Positions 1-12,077 of a DNA stretch of 64,000 nt are shown here, piece by piece. The DNA is from Caloramator sp. mosi_1. GTDB taxonomy: Bacteria; Bacillota; Clostridia; Clostridiales; Caloramatoraceae. The notes below the pieces were generated by a model that worked only from the letters and a program-made list of their open reading frames with translations, searched no databases and was not told the origin of the DNA. Position 1 is the first letter of the stretch, and the number at the start of each line of letters is the position of its first letter. A program made the translations under genes and the position numbers. The stretch spans positions 1,136,001 to 1,200,000 of the forward strand of contig NZ_CP117677.1 of assembly GCF_028622835.1 (NCBI RefSeq), given 5' to 3'.

Positions 1-302
<302 letters not shown>

Positions 303-371
303 AACCTAGCTTTTATTTGGTACGTTCGCTCTCGCTGTTCAGTTTTCAAGGACCGTCATTCAACATAAATT

Positions 372-400
372 ATTTTATAACACTCAATCAATTTTGTCAA
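372..400 (-). promoter_or_regulatory. rrn promoter P2
   Basis: Read on the minus strand: TTGACA (400-395), a 17-bp spacer and TAAAAT (377-372). It lies about 70 bp upstream of the mature 16S end, followed by the leader containing TCCTTGAAAACTGAACAGC, typical of clostridial rRNA operons. Confidence 0.75.
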
Positions 401-454
401 CAACTATTTTTATTTTTTATTTAATCTTTACTTGCTTGCTGCTGACATTTATAT

Positions 455-483
455 ATAATATCATCCAAATCATTTTATGTCAA
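455..483 (-). promoter_or_regulatory. rrn promoter P1
   Basis: Read on the minus strand: TTGACA (483-478), a 17-bp spacer and TATTAT (460-455). Together with the site at 372-400 it makes the tandem promoter arrangement common for rRNA operons. Confidence 0.7.
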
Positions 484-516
484 CACTAATTTTTATATTC
501 ATTTTTCTTAATGAAA

Positions 517-549
517 ATAGGCAGAAATTCTAATTGAATTTCTGCCTAT
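517..549 (-). terminator. terminator after gyrA
   Basis: Perfect 14-bp inverted repeat (ATAGGCAGAAATTC and its complement) with a 5-nt loop, 11 bp past the gyrA stop; on the minus strand it is followed by TTTTCATT. It separates the gyrase operon from the rrn promoters. Confidence 0.8.
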
Positions 550-559
550 ACCAGTAAAA

Positions 560-2992
560 TTATTCTTCATCATTATCTTCATTTATTATCTTAGCAATAG
601 AAACAATTCTTTGATCTGAATCTGTCTTCATTAGAGTAACTCCCATTGTATTTCTGCTTGTTTTTGAAATCTGTGCAACCTCTAATCTGATTATTACACC
701 GTTGCTGTTTATTAGCATTATCTCATCTTTATCTTTTACTGTCTTTGCTCCAACTATGTGTCCAGTTTTTTCTGTCACCTTATATGTTATTAATCCTTTT
801 CCACCTCTGTTTTGAATAGAATATTCTGTACAAGGTGTTCTCTTACCATATCCATTTTCACTAACAACAAGTAGATCTGAATCCTCATCAAATACATCCA
901 TCGCTACTGCTACATCGTTATCTCTCAATGTAATACCTCTAACCCCTGCTGCAGTTCTTCCCATACATCTTACATCACTTTCTTCAAATGTTATTGAATA
1001 TCCGTTTTGTGTAACTATTGTTATTTTACTATCTCCATCAGTAAGCTTTACTCCTATTAATTCATCATCAACCTTTAAGTTTATTGCATTTAGACCGCTT
1101 CTTCTAATAGAACTAAATTCACTTAATGATGTCTTCTTAACAATTCCATTCTTGGTTGCAAAGAATATAAACTTATCTTCATCAAATTCCTTAATAGCTA
1201 TAACTGCTTGTATTTTTTCTCTTGGGCTAAGAGGTAGTATATTAACAATATTTGTACCACGTGCTGTTCTTCCTGCCTCTGGTATTTCGTAAGCTTTTAA
1301 TTTATATGCTCTTCCTAAGTTTGTGAAGAACAATATATTGTTATGTGTTGAAGTTATAAATATATTTTCAACAAAGTCATCTTCTCTTGTTGTTATACCT
1401 TGAATACCCTTTCCGCCTCTTTTTGACTCTTATAAGTATCAATAGGTATTCTCTTTACATATCCTGCGTGTGTAATAGTTATAACAACTTCTTCTTCTTG
1501 AATTAGGTCTTCTATATTTATTTCTTCTGTACTATTTATTATCTTTGTTCTTCTTTCATCTGAATACTTTTCTTTTATTTCTATTAGTTCATCCTTTATT
1601 ATGTTAAGAACTAATCTTTCATTAGCTAAAATTTCTCTTAATCTATTTATTGTTTTTAAAAGTTCCTCATATTCCTGCTCTATCTTATCTCTTTCAAGAC
1701 CTGTAAGTCTTTGTAATCTCATATCTAATATAGCCTGAGCCTGTTTTTCTGAAAGTCCAAATCTACTCATTAATCCACTTCTTGCTTCATCAACTGTCTT
1801 AGAACCTCTTATTAAATTAATAACTTCATCTATATGATCAAGTGCTATTTTTAGTCCTTCTAAAATATGTGCCCTTGCTTCTGCCTTATCTAATTCGTAT
1901 TTAGTTCTTCTTCTTATTACAACCTTTTGGAATTCTAAGTAGTGCGTTAAAACTTCCTTTAGATTAAGTATTTTTGGCTCTCCTTCAACTAAAGCAAGCA
2001 TAATTACACTGAAGGTGTCCTGCATTTTTGTATGCTTGTATAGTAAATTTAAAACAACATTAGGATTTGCATCCCTCTTAAGTTCAATAACAATTCTCAT
2101 TCCTTCTCTATCTGATTCGTCTCTCAAATCAGATATACCTTCTATTTTCTTATCTTTTACAAGCTCTGCTATATCCTCAATTAATTTAGCTTTATTAACT
2201 TGATAAGGTATTTCTGTAACTATTATTCTATGTTTTCCTTTTCTTCTTCTATTTCAGCCTTTGCTCTTACAGTAATTCTTCCTCTTCCTGTCTCATAGGC
2301 CTGTCTTATTCCCTCTTGCCAAGTATTACTCCTGCTGTTGGAAAATCTGGGCCTTTTATCTTGGACATTATTTCCTTAACTGTGGCCTCAGGATTGTCTA
2401 TTAACACAACAAGTCCATCTATTACCTCACCTAAATTATGAGGTGGTATGTTTGTTGCCATACCAACAGCAATACCTGATGAACCATTAACTAAAAGATT
2501 AGGATATCTTGAAGGAAGAACCAATGGTTCCTTTTCTGTTCCATCAAAGTTATCTATAAAATCAATGGTATCCTTGTTTATATCCCTTAAAAGTTCCATT
2601 GAAATCTTTGAAAGCCTTGCCTCTGTATAACGCATTGCAGCTGCACCATCACCATCAATGGAACCAAAGTTACCGTGTCCATCAACTAAAGGATATCTTG
2701 TTGAAAAATCCTGAGCCAATCTTACCATTGCATCATAAACAGCACTATCACCATGTGGGTGATATTTACCCAGAACATCCCCAACGATTCTGGCCGACTT
2801 TCTGTACTGCTTATCAGGATATAATCCTAATTCGTGCATTGAATATAAAATTCTTCTATGAACAGGTTTTAAACCATCCCTAACATCAGGAAGTGCACGA
2901 CCTACAATTACACTCATTGCATAATCGATATAACATTTTTTCATTTCATCCTTTATATCGACTGAAACAATTTTTTCTCTTATATCTTCCAT
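560..2992 (-). CDS. gyrA: DNA gyrase subunit A (frame broken)
   Basis: GyrA forms the A2B2 gyrase that introduces negative supercoils. The start ([20 protein letters not shown]) is the usual GyrA N-terminus. The active-site tyrosine lies in [12 protein letters not shown] (around residue 122), and the GyrA box of the C-terminal DNA-wrapping domain reads QKRGGKG (near 1420). The reconstructed length is about 811 residues, normal for the family. The frame is broken by one-base losses near 2310 (KEGIRQ becomes KRE-stop), near 2245 (an A run) and near 1422 (an A run); protein similarity continues across each. It lies 12 bp downstream of gyrB in the same operon. Confidence 0.95.
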
Positions 2993-3004
2993 TTTTCCAC
3001 CTCA

Positions 3005-4917
<1,913 letters not shown>

Positions 4918-4923
4918 CTCTTC

Positions 4924-5180
4924 TTATAGTTCATTTAAAAATTCTGTTCTTTTTACCAATGTAAGTGAAGAAATTGGAGAAAGATAGATTATACTTTTTT
5001 ATTTCTCTCCGTTAAAACAAAGGATTTTGGTGGTTCATTTGTTATTCTTGTTACAAAGCCTTCTTCTTCTGCTATCTTTAGAAAATTTCTTGTGTCAGAA
5101 TTGAAGGTAGAATTTATATCGAAGATTGCAATAACTTCACTTAATGGAATAACTACATTTTCTCCTAAATGAAGAAACAT
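4924..5180 (-). CDS. remB: RemB-like extracellular matrix regulator (DUF370)
   Basis: Small DUF370 protein, the family of RemA/RemB (YaaB), which in Bacillus subtilis contribute to activation of matrix genes. The N-terminus MFLHLGENVVIPLSEVIAIF is characteristic. A GGGAGG ribosome site precedes the ATG. One A is missing in the AAAAAA run near 4995; after correction the protein continues for about 25 residues (ending LVKRTEFLNEL) to the stop at 4924, a normal ~85 residues. It lies between recF and gyrB, as in Bacillus and Clostridium. Confidence 0.85.
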
Positions 5181-5275
5181 AAAAAAGCCTCCCTATTTAA
5201 AAATCATTTTTATTATAAATCTAATTTACAAAATAAACAACATATTTTATTACAATCGAACAATAGTTCCTCTTT

Positions 5276-6352
5276 TTACTTCAAATACACTTTTTCGGCA
5301 AATTTCTTAATATCTATATCTTTAGTACTTGTACAAGTTATTATAGTTTGTATATCCTTTAAAGAATTAAGCAAATAAAACTGCCTTTTAGGATCAAGTT
5401 CTGAAAGAACATCATCAAGAAGCAGTACAGGATATTCTCCTACTTCTGATTTTACAATCTCAAGTTCAGAAAGTTTTAAAGAAAGTGCTGCTGTTCTTTG
5501 CTGTCCTTGAGAACCAAAATTTCTAACATCTATGCCATTTATAAATATAGCTAAATCATCTCTATGCGGACCAACCAAAGTAAATCCTTTTTTATGTCAT
5601 CTTCAGTACGATTAATATAGTATTCAAGTAAATTTTCCTTAATTTCTTTAAGTGATGTATTAACATTTATATCACTTCTATATAAAACTTCAAGTTCCTC
5701 TTTACCATCTGTAATTTTTCTATGTATTAATCTTGCTATTAAAGTTAATTTTTTATGAATTCTATTCTATTTTGAATTATTACGCTTCCATAATCAGCAA
5801 GCTGTTCACTAAAAATCTCTAAAGTAGTCCTATTAGAAGGAGAAAACATCAAGGTTTTTAAGATATTGTTCCTCTGCATTAAAACTTTGTTGTATTGGCT
5901 TAATATATAATAATACTTTGGTCTTATCTGACTTAATTCATTATCTATAAATCTTCTCCTTAAAGCAGGTCCTTCTTTTATTAACTTTAAGTCTTCAGGT
6001 GAAAAGATAACTGTATTTAATGTCCCTAAAATATCAGTTGATTTATTTACTTTAACTCCATTTAGTTTCATCTGTTTTTGCCTTCAACATCAAGCAAAAA
6101 CTCTAATTTATAATTACCTAAATTTTTAACAATATCCGCCTTAACATATGCTTTATTTTTATTCCAAAGTATCAACTCTCTATCTTTGTTGGTTCTATGA
6201 GACTTTAATGCACTTAAATAATACATAGCTTCTAAAACATTTGTTTTACCCTGTGCATTTTCTCCAACAAATATATTAATTTTATTGTTTAACTTAAGTT
6301 CAAGCTTTTCATAATTTCTGTAGTTTATTAGTTCAATTCCATCTATATACAT
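5276..6352 (-). CDS. recF: DNA replication/repair protein RecF (frame broken)
   Basis: SMC-like ATPase that loads RecA at single-strand gaps through RecO and RecR. Walker A is GENAQGKTN (near residue 30); the signature and Walker B region reads [11 protein letters not shown] near the C-terminus, and LVGPHRDD is conserved. Reconstructed length is about 360 residues, normal for RecF. The frame is broken near 6070, 5748 and 5590, each time in a mononucleotide run. It lies directly downstream of the S4-domain gene yaaA, as expected in the dnaA-dnaN-yaaA-recF cluster. Confidence 0.94.
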
Positions 6353-6360
6353 ATTCCCAC

Positions 6361-6570
6361 CTATACCACCTTAAAACTTCCTACACCTTCAACCTCAACT
6401 ATATCTCCCTTATAAATCTTTTTTCCTCTATTTAAAACTACTTCACCATTAACCCTAACATCTCCATTTTGAATTATGAGTTTAGCAAAAGCTCCTGAAT
6501 CTGCTATATTTGCCCATTTTAGCAGCTGATCTAATTTTATATATTCTGTGTTTATAGTTATCTGTTCCAT
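6361..6570 (-). CDS. yaaA: S4-domain RNA-binding protein YaaA
   Basis: 69-residue protein formed almost entirely by an S4 RNA-binding domain (YIKLDQLLKWANIADSGAFA, then GDVRVNGEVVLNRGKKI). This family sits between dnaN and recF in most Firmicutes and is implicated in ribosome-related RNA binding. The frame is intact. AGGAGG lies upstream of the ATG. Its stop is 8 bp before the recF start, so co-transcription is likely. Confidence 0.93.
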   Translation of the reverse strand: MEQITINTEYIKLDQLLKWANIADSGAFAKLIIQNGDVRVNGEVVLNRGKKIYKGDIVEVEGVGSFKVV

Positions 6571-6590
6571 TTATATAACCTCCTCCATTA

Positions 6591-6632
6591 AATATAAAAA
6601 GCAAGGGGACTATCCCCCATTGCTTTTTACAT
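6591..6632 (-). terminator. hairpin after dnaN
   Basis: AAAAAGCAAGGGG and CCCCATTGCTTTTT form an imperfect stem just past the dnaN stop, with a T run on the minus strand. It is probably a partial terminator between dnaN and yaaA. Confidence 0.55.
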
Positions 6633-6633
6633 T

Positions 6634-7736
6634 TTATTCTTCAACTAATCTAACAGGTAATACAAGATATACGTAATCATCAGAATTGCATTTTTTAACC
6701 ACACAAGGACTTACATTTGTAGTAAATTCTAAATAAATTTCCTCTGAATCTATTATTCTTAATACATCTAAGAAATATTTAGAGTTGAAGGCTATTTTTA
6801 AATTTTCTCCCTCAAGTTCAATATTAACTTCTTCATAAACTTTACCTAATTGTGAATTAGAAGTAATTATCATACTTGAATCCTTTATATCAAACTTTAT
6901 CAAATTAGTCTTTCCTTCTCTTGCAAGAAGTGATGCTCTTTCTATACTGTCTAATAATTCGTTTCTATTTACTTTAACCTTTAGCTTATATTCTTCAGGT
7001 ATAATTTGTCTATAATTTATAAACTCACCATCTAAAAGTCTTGATATTACTTTAGTATTTCCTAAGTTAAACAATATATGATTTGGTGTGAAAGTTATCT
7101 TTGCCTTTTCATCTGTTGTTTCAAGTATCTTAGATATTTCATTTAAAGTTTTCCCTGGTATTACAGCACTTATTTCATTATCCGAATGTATATCATATCT
7201 TTTTAAAGCTAATCTATATCCATCTAATGCAACAAAACTTAATTTTCCATCTTTTACTTCAAACAATACCCCTGTAAGTATAGGTCTTGTTTCTTCCTGT
7301 GCAATTGCAAAGATTGTTGAACGAATCATACTTTTTATTAAATCTTGTGAAATTTCATACATGGAATTTTCGTTTATTGTTGGAAGCTTAGGAAATTCAT
7401 CTGGATTATTTCCTAAGAGTACAAACTCAGATTTTTGGCAAGTTATATATACATTGTTGTTTTCCATTTTTATTATTATCTTGTCATTAGGAAGTTTTCT
7501 TATAAATTCCCCAAATAATTTAGAATTAACAACTGTTGCACCTTCTTGATAAACTTCAGTCTCTATAAAGGTTTCTATACCTAAATCTAAATCTGTCGCA
7601 GTAAAGGTTACTTTGTTATCCTTTGTTGCCTTTATATGAATTCCTTCAAGGATAGGATATGTTGTTTTTGTTGAAGTAGCCTTTTGAACAGTATTTATTG
7701 CTTCTTGTAATAATTCTTTTCACATATAAACCACAT
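6634..7736 (-). CDS. dnaN: DNA polymerase III sliding clamp, beta subunit
   Basis: Processivity clamp encircling DNA. Typical sequence includes ATDLDLGIET in domain 1, the domain 2 motif EETRPILTGVLFEV, and the C-terminal VYLVLPVRLVEE, which ends like the conserved MPMRL motif. The start is ATG 7736 with AAAAGGAGG 8 bp upstream; the first frame (MWFICEK) loses one A near 7715 and continues as ELLQEAINTVQKA. The reconstructed length is 367 residues, normal. Gene position next to dnaA is standard. Confidence 0.95.
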
Positions 7737-7740
7737 AATT

Positions 7741-7990
7741 AAATCCTCCTTTTATCCACAGTGGATAATTTTTTATTATAGATAGAGGTTATAAACAATA
7801 TTTTAGTAGTAATAGTAATAGGTGCTGTTGATATGTTGATAACTATATCAAAGCAAGAAAATAAAATGGTTTAATAAAAAATAATTTGTGGATAAGTTGA
7901 TGAAAATATCTTAATTTTATCCACATTATAAAGAGAGTAAAAATTAAAATCCAACTATCCACAAATTATAAACTGCGATTATTAACATAT
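7741..7990. other. oriC: oriC, dnaA-dnaN DnaA-box cluster
   Basis: The 250-bp gap between dnaN and dnaA carries perfect DnaA boxes TTATCCACA at 7752 and 7917, its complement TGTGGATAA at 7887, and a one-mismatch copy at 7955. The box at 7752 forms a near-palindrome with its neighbour. Firmicute origins often have one box cluster on each side of dnaA; this is one half. Confidence 0.8.
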
Positions 7991-7995
7991 GTGAA

Positions 7996-9377
7996 TTATT
8001 TTTGGTGTATCTTTTTAATTAATTCATCTATTGTTTCCTTTAGTGCATCGTCCTTTTCTAAGTCCTCAGAAATCTTTTCATATGCGTGGATTACTGTTGT
8101 GTGGTCACGTCCACCAAATTCTTCTCCAATCTTAGGTAGAGATAAATCTGTAAGTTTTCTTGCTAAATACATTGCAATTTGTCTTGGGTAGGCAACGTTT
8201 TTAGTTCTCCTTTTTGATTTAAAATCATCTATTCTTAGGTTGTAGTAACTTGCAACTACATCTTGAATTAGTTCAACTGTAATTTGTTTATTGTTTTTAT
8301 TAGATATTATGTCCTTTAGAACATCAGTTGCAAGTTCCACACTTATTTCTTTATTTGATAGAGAGGCAAAAGCAACTATTCTAATTAATGCACCCTCTAA
8401 TTCTCTAATATTTGATTGAATTTTATTTGCTATATAAACCATTACTTCATTTGGAACTTGTAGATTTTCCATATCAGCCTTTTTCTTTAGAATGGCTATT
8501 CTTGTTCTCAAAATCTGGTGGTTGTATATCTGCTATAAGCCCCCATTCAAATCTTGATCTTAATCTGTCTTCCAGTGTAGGAATTTCCTTTGGAGGTCTA
8601 TCACTTGATATAATTATTTGTTTATTTGCTTCATAAAGTGCATTGAAGGTATGGAAAAACTCCTCTTGTGTTCTTTCTTTTCCGGCAATGAACTGTATGT
8701 CGTCTATTAAAAGAACATCAACGTTTCTATATTTATTTCTAAATTCAACGTTTTTATCATCTTTTATAGAATTTATAAGTTCATTAGTAAATTTTTCAGA
8801 GGATACATATACAACTCTGGCTTTTGGATTGTTGTTTAAAATGTAATGTCCTATTGCGTGCATCAAGTGGGTTTTCCTAAACCTACTCCTCCATAGATAA
8901 ACAAAGGGTTGTATGCCTTTGCAGGAGCCTCTGCTACAGCTAAAGATGCAGCGTGGGCGAATCTATTACTATTTCCAACCACAAATGTATCAAAGGTGTA
9001 TTTTGGATTTAATGTAGAAGTTGTAAGCTCATCGTTTGTTTGTTTAGGTTTAGATTCAGTATTGGTTTCATTTGAAGTTGCTTCAGAAGGTTTATTTAAT
9101 GATCCGTCTAATTCTTTAAAAATATCATCGCTTTCCAAAACAAACTTTATTTCATATTTTTTAGAAGCAACTAATTTAAAGGCGTTACCTATTAAGTCTT
9201 TATACCTTGCATCTAATATGTTTTTGAAAACTCGGTTGGAGCTAGTAAATAGAAGGCATCCTGTGTTAATTTTATGGGCTTTAATGATTTAATCCATGTA
9301 TTAAAACCTACTTCTGTAAGTTCTGTTTTTACGATATTTAAAGTTTTTTCCCAGAGAGAATGGATGTCTGTGCCCAT
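7996..9377 (-). CDS. dnaA: Chromosomal replication initiator DnaA (frame broken)
   Basis: Binds DnaA boxes and melts oriC. Domain I begins [16 protein letters not shown]. Walker A is GGVGLGKTH (near 8880), Walker [11 protein letters not shown], and domain IV ends in the signature [16 protein letters not shown]. The start at 9377 follows AGGAGG; upstream in-frame codons are not used. Breaks lie near 9226 and 8873 (lost A) and near 8508 (an apparent extra A). Reconstructed length is 460 residues, normal. Flanked on both sides by DnaA boxes, consistent with autoregulation. Confidence 0.95.
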
Positions 9378-9440
9378 AATAAACCTCCTGTTCTTAAGTA
9401 AATTTTTGTAACAAACAAATAGGCGAATATATATTAACAA

Positions 9441-9805
9441 AGTTATTCACAACCTTATAATCAAAAATTAGTTGTTGACAAAAAATAAAAAGATATTCAC
9501 AGGATGTGAAAAAATAATTTTATTTTTGTGCTAAATAAAATTATTCACAAATTAAAATCAACACAATTAACAATCAAAAAAATTATATTTCTTAAAGGTT
9601 TTATGAAAATAATAAGAAGGAATTCAACAAGTTATACACAAGCTTATCCACAGAATGTGAATAACTTTACATAATCCACAAAAATAAACAAAAGCACATA
9701 AAATTATCCACATTGTATTAATATATTATCAAATTAATTATTCACAGGCAATAGTTATCCACAAAAACACATATGTGAATAAAAAATTATCAACAACAAA
9801 GTATT
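9441..9805. other. oriC: oriC, upstream DnaA-box cluster
   Basis: The gap between the divergent dnaA and rpmH has perfect TTATCCACA boxes at 9644, 9704 and 9755, and variants at 9632 (TTATACACA), 9656 (TGTGAATAA), 9672 (TAATCCACA), 9738 (TTATTCACA) and 9774 (TGTGAATAA), plus weaker copies around 9441-9550. The surrounding sequence is very A/T-rich, suitable for unwinding. All genes to the left read leftward and those to the right mostly read rightward, so replication probably starts here. Confidence 0.88.
9454..9481 (-). promoter_or_regulatory. candidate dnaA promoter
   Basis: Minus strand TTGTCA (9481-9476), a 16-bp spacer and TATAAG (9459-9454), about 75 bp before the dnaA start and overlapped by DnaA-box-like sequences. 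Confidence 0.45.
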
Positions 9806-9807
9806 TC

Positions 9808-9836
9808 TTGACATTAGTAAGACATAAATATATAAT
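9808..9836 (+). promoter_or_regulatory. rpmH promoter
   Basis: Perfect sigma-A consensus: TTGACA (9808-9813), a 17-bp spacer and TATAAT (9831-9836), about 70 bp upstream of rpmH and adjoining the last DnaA box. Confidence 0.85.
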
Positions 9837-9905
9837 TTTTATGTAATATGCCTTTTGAAAATGTTACCCTGAGATATATATTCTTTTTAAAGGAGGTGCA
9901 TTTAG

Positions 9906-10038
9906 ATGTTAAGAACATATCAACCAAAAAGAGACAAAGAAAAAGGAACATGGCTTCAGAAAGAGAATGAAGACTAAGAATGGAAGAAAAGTTCTACAAA
10001 GAAGAAGAAGAAAAGGAAGAAAGAGATTGACAGCATAA
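9906..10038 (+). CDS. rpmH: 50S ribosomal protein L34 (frame broken)
   Basis: L34 is a tiny, very basic large-subunit protein. The start MLRTYQPK and end [12 protein letters not shown] are diagnostic. Two A's are missing from two A runs near 9930 and 9943; restoring them gives the usual 44 residues. AAGGAGG precedes the ATG. First gene of the rightward rpmH-rnpA-yidD-yidC-jag group. Confidence 0.93.
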
Positions 10039-10061
10039 GGCCGCGATACGTGGCCTTTTTA
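10037..10061 (+). terminator. hairpin after rpmH
   Basis: Nine-bp stem AAGGCCGCG / CGTGGCCTT with a three-base loop and five T's, overlapping the rpmH stop. It probably attenuates transcription into rnpA. Confidence 0.75.
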
Positions 10062-10097
10062 TTCAATATTATGTTTTTAATAATCTGAGGGATTAAT

Positions 10098-10440
10098 ATG
10101 AAAAAGAAGAAAGAATTAAAAAGAATGCTCACTTTAGGCTGATATATAAGAAGGGAAAATCAGTTAGTGATTCAAATTTGGTTATGTATTATAGTAAAAA
10201 TGGTAATAATTTAAATAGGGTTGGTGTATCAGTAAGTAAAAAGTAGGTAAAAGTGTAGTAAGAAACAGATATAAAAGATTAATTAGAGAAAGTTTTAGAA
10301 AAAATAAGTCTATTTTTAAACAAGGATATGATATAATATTTATAGCAAGAGTTGGTATATTAAAAAGTAATTACAACGATGTAGAAAAATCAGTGATTGG
10401 ACTTATGAAACGCGTAGGTCTGTTAAAAGAGGGAAAATAA
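10098..10440 (+). CDS. rnpA: Ribonuclease P protein component (frame broken)
   Basis: Protein subunit that aids RNase P RNA in tRNA 5' processing. After frame repair it reads [17 protein letters not shown], then [19 protein letters not shown], which is the RNR signature, and ends in a typical C-terminus. About 115 residues, normal. Losses of one A near 10120 and near 10243 split it. Its stop overlaps the start codon of yidD (TAATG), so the two are translationally linked. Confidence 0.9.
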
Positions 10441-10649
10441 TGCGAAAATTTTTAATATTTATAATTAAACTATATAGAAAGTACATATCGCCCTTAAAGC
10501 CGCCTAGTTGTAGGTTTTATCCAACTTGTTCTATGTATGCAATTGAGGCTATAGAAAAGTATGGAGCTTTAAAAGGGGGATATTTAGCTATAAGAAGAAT
10601 TTTAAGGTGTCATCCACTAAATAAGGGTGGTTATGATCCTGTTCCATAA
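10440..10649 (+). CDS. yidD: Membrane protein insertion efficiency factor YidD
   Basis: 69 residues with the family pattern [19 protein letters not shown] and [18 protein letters not shown], including conserved cysteines. YidD is a small membrane-associated protein that assists YidC-dependent insertion. The frame is intact. It overlaps the rnpA stop and precedes yidC. Confidence 0.95.
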   Translation: MRKFLIFIIKLYRKYISPLKPPSCRFYPTCSMYAIEAIEKYGALKGGYLAIRRILRCHPLNKGGYDPVP

Positions 10650-10663
10650 AGGAGGTAATTTAT

Positions 10664-11340
10664 TTGGCAGGTATCAATTCAGCTTTAACAAGTTTTTTAA
10701 TCTAATTCACAGCGTTGTAAGTTTAGGGGTTAAAAATTTAAGTTTTGCATATTTCTTGGATATTTTTATATTTACAGCTATAATTAAGCTAATACTTCTG
10801 CCACTTACTATAAGCCAAACAAAATCCCAAGTTAAAATGACAGAAATGCAACCTAAATTAAAGGAATTACAAGAAAAATATAAGGGAGATCCTCAAAAGC
10901 TTCAACAAAAACAAATGGAACTATATAAAGAGATGGGGGCAAGCCCATTTTCAGGTTGCCTACTAATATTTATTCAATTCCCTATATTCATAGCAATGTA
11001 CCAAGTAATATATAAATACACAGGATTTAACGACGTAGGATTCTTATGGATTAAGAGTTTAGGACAAAAGGATTCACTTTACATACTTCCAATATTATCA
11101 GGTATAACTACATACATACAAGGTATAATGATGACACCAAAGGGTGATGATGCACAGGCAAAGAGCCAAAAGCAAATGAACATTTTTATGACATTGTTTA
11201 TAACTTGGGTATCTATTAATTTTAAAGCGGCACTTGTTTTATATTGGATAATAAGCAACGTAATACAAATTGGTATACAATATTTCATAGTAAATAAGAT
11301 AAAAAATAAGGAACAGGAAGCTTTAGCGATTAAGAAGTAG
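10664..11340 (+). CDS. yidC: Membrane protein insertase YidC/OxaA
   Basis: Integral membrane insertase of the Gram-positive type (no large periplasmic domain). The start is TTG 10664 after AAAGGAGG; one T is missing from a T run near 10698 (ALTSFFNLIHSVV). Hydrophobic segments follow: ...FTAIIKLILLPLTISQTKSQ, the cytoplasmic loop LKELQEKYKGDPQKLQQKQM, then GCLLIFIQFPIFIAMYQVI and C-terminal membrane helices. About 226 residues, short but normal for clostridial YidC. Alternative upstream start 10627 lacks a ribosome site. Confidence 0.93.
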
Positions 11341-11357
11341 GGTGGTGATTTGGGCCT

Positions 11358-11980
11358 ATGAAATCAATTGAAATGACAGGGAAAACTGTTGAGGATGCTA
11401 TTGAGGCGGCACTTAAGGAACTTGGAGTTAAGAGTGATTCGGTTGATGTTGAAATTTTAGATAGGGGAAGTAAGGGTATATTAGGATTGATTGGTGCAAA
11501 GCCTGCAAGGGTTAAAGTTACTTTAAAGAAGGATTATGCAGCAATAGCTAAAAGTTTTTAAGAGATGTCTTAGACAAGATGGGTGTTAAATGTGAAATAC
11601 ATATTAAAGAAGAAGATGATGTGCTTAAGATTAATTTAATAGGTCAGAGATTAGGAGTGTTAATTGGACATAGAGGAGAAACATTAGATGCTCTTCAATT
11701 TTTAGTAGGTTTAGTGATAAATAAAGATAACACAGATGCAGAACATAAGAAGGTTATATTAGATGCAGAGAACTATAGAAAAAGAGAGAAGAGATACTTA
11801 TTGGTTTAGCTAAGAAGCTTGCATACAAGGTTCAAAAACAAATAAATGTGTAAAGCTTGAACCTATGAATCCTTATGAGAGAAGAATAATTCACTCAGCA
11901 TTACAGGATCATCCATTTGTAACTACTTATAGTGAAGGAGAAGAACCCTTTAGAAAAGTTGTAATTGATTTAAAAGATAA
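11358..11980 (+). CDS. khpB: RNA-binding protein Jag/KhpB (frame broken)
   Basis: Jag/KhpB has an N-terminal Jag domain (MKSIEMTGKTVEDAIEAAL), a KH domain (GQRLGVLIGHRGETLDALQF, with its GxxG-like HRGE) and an R3H domain (YERRIIHSALQDH equivalent, ending EPFRKVVIDLK). It binds RNA and has been tied to cell elongation in Gram-positives. Frames break near 11565, 11803 and 11845; the last A run near 11975 also seems short, since one added A gives the usual LKR-stop at 11980. Downstream partner of yidC, as usual. Confidence 0.9.
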
Positions 11981-11982
11981 TA

Positions 11983-12015
11983 AAATATGCCTGCCAAATG
12001 GCAGGCATATTTCTT
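11983..12015 (+). terminator. terminator after jag
   Basis: Perfect 13-bp inverted repeat (AAATATGCCTGCC) with a 4-nt loop, followed by TTTCTTG. It closes the rpmH-jag group. Confidence 0.85.
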
Positions 12016-12077
12016 GATTATTGTTTCTTTATATTTTGGTATAATATATAATGACTACACTTATAGAGGTGAATTTT

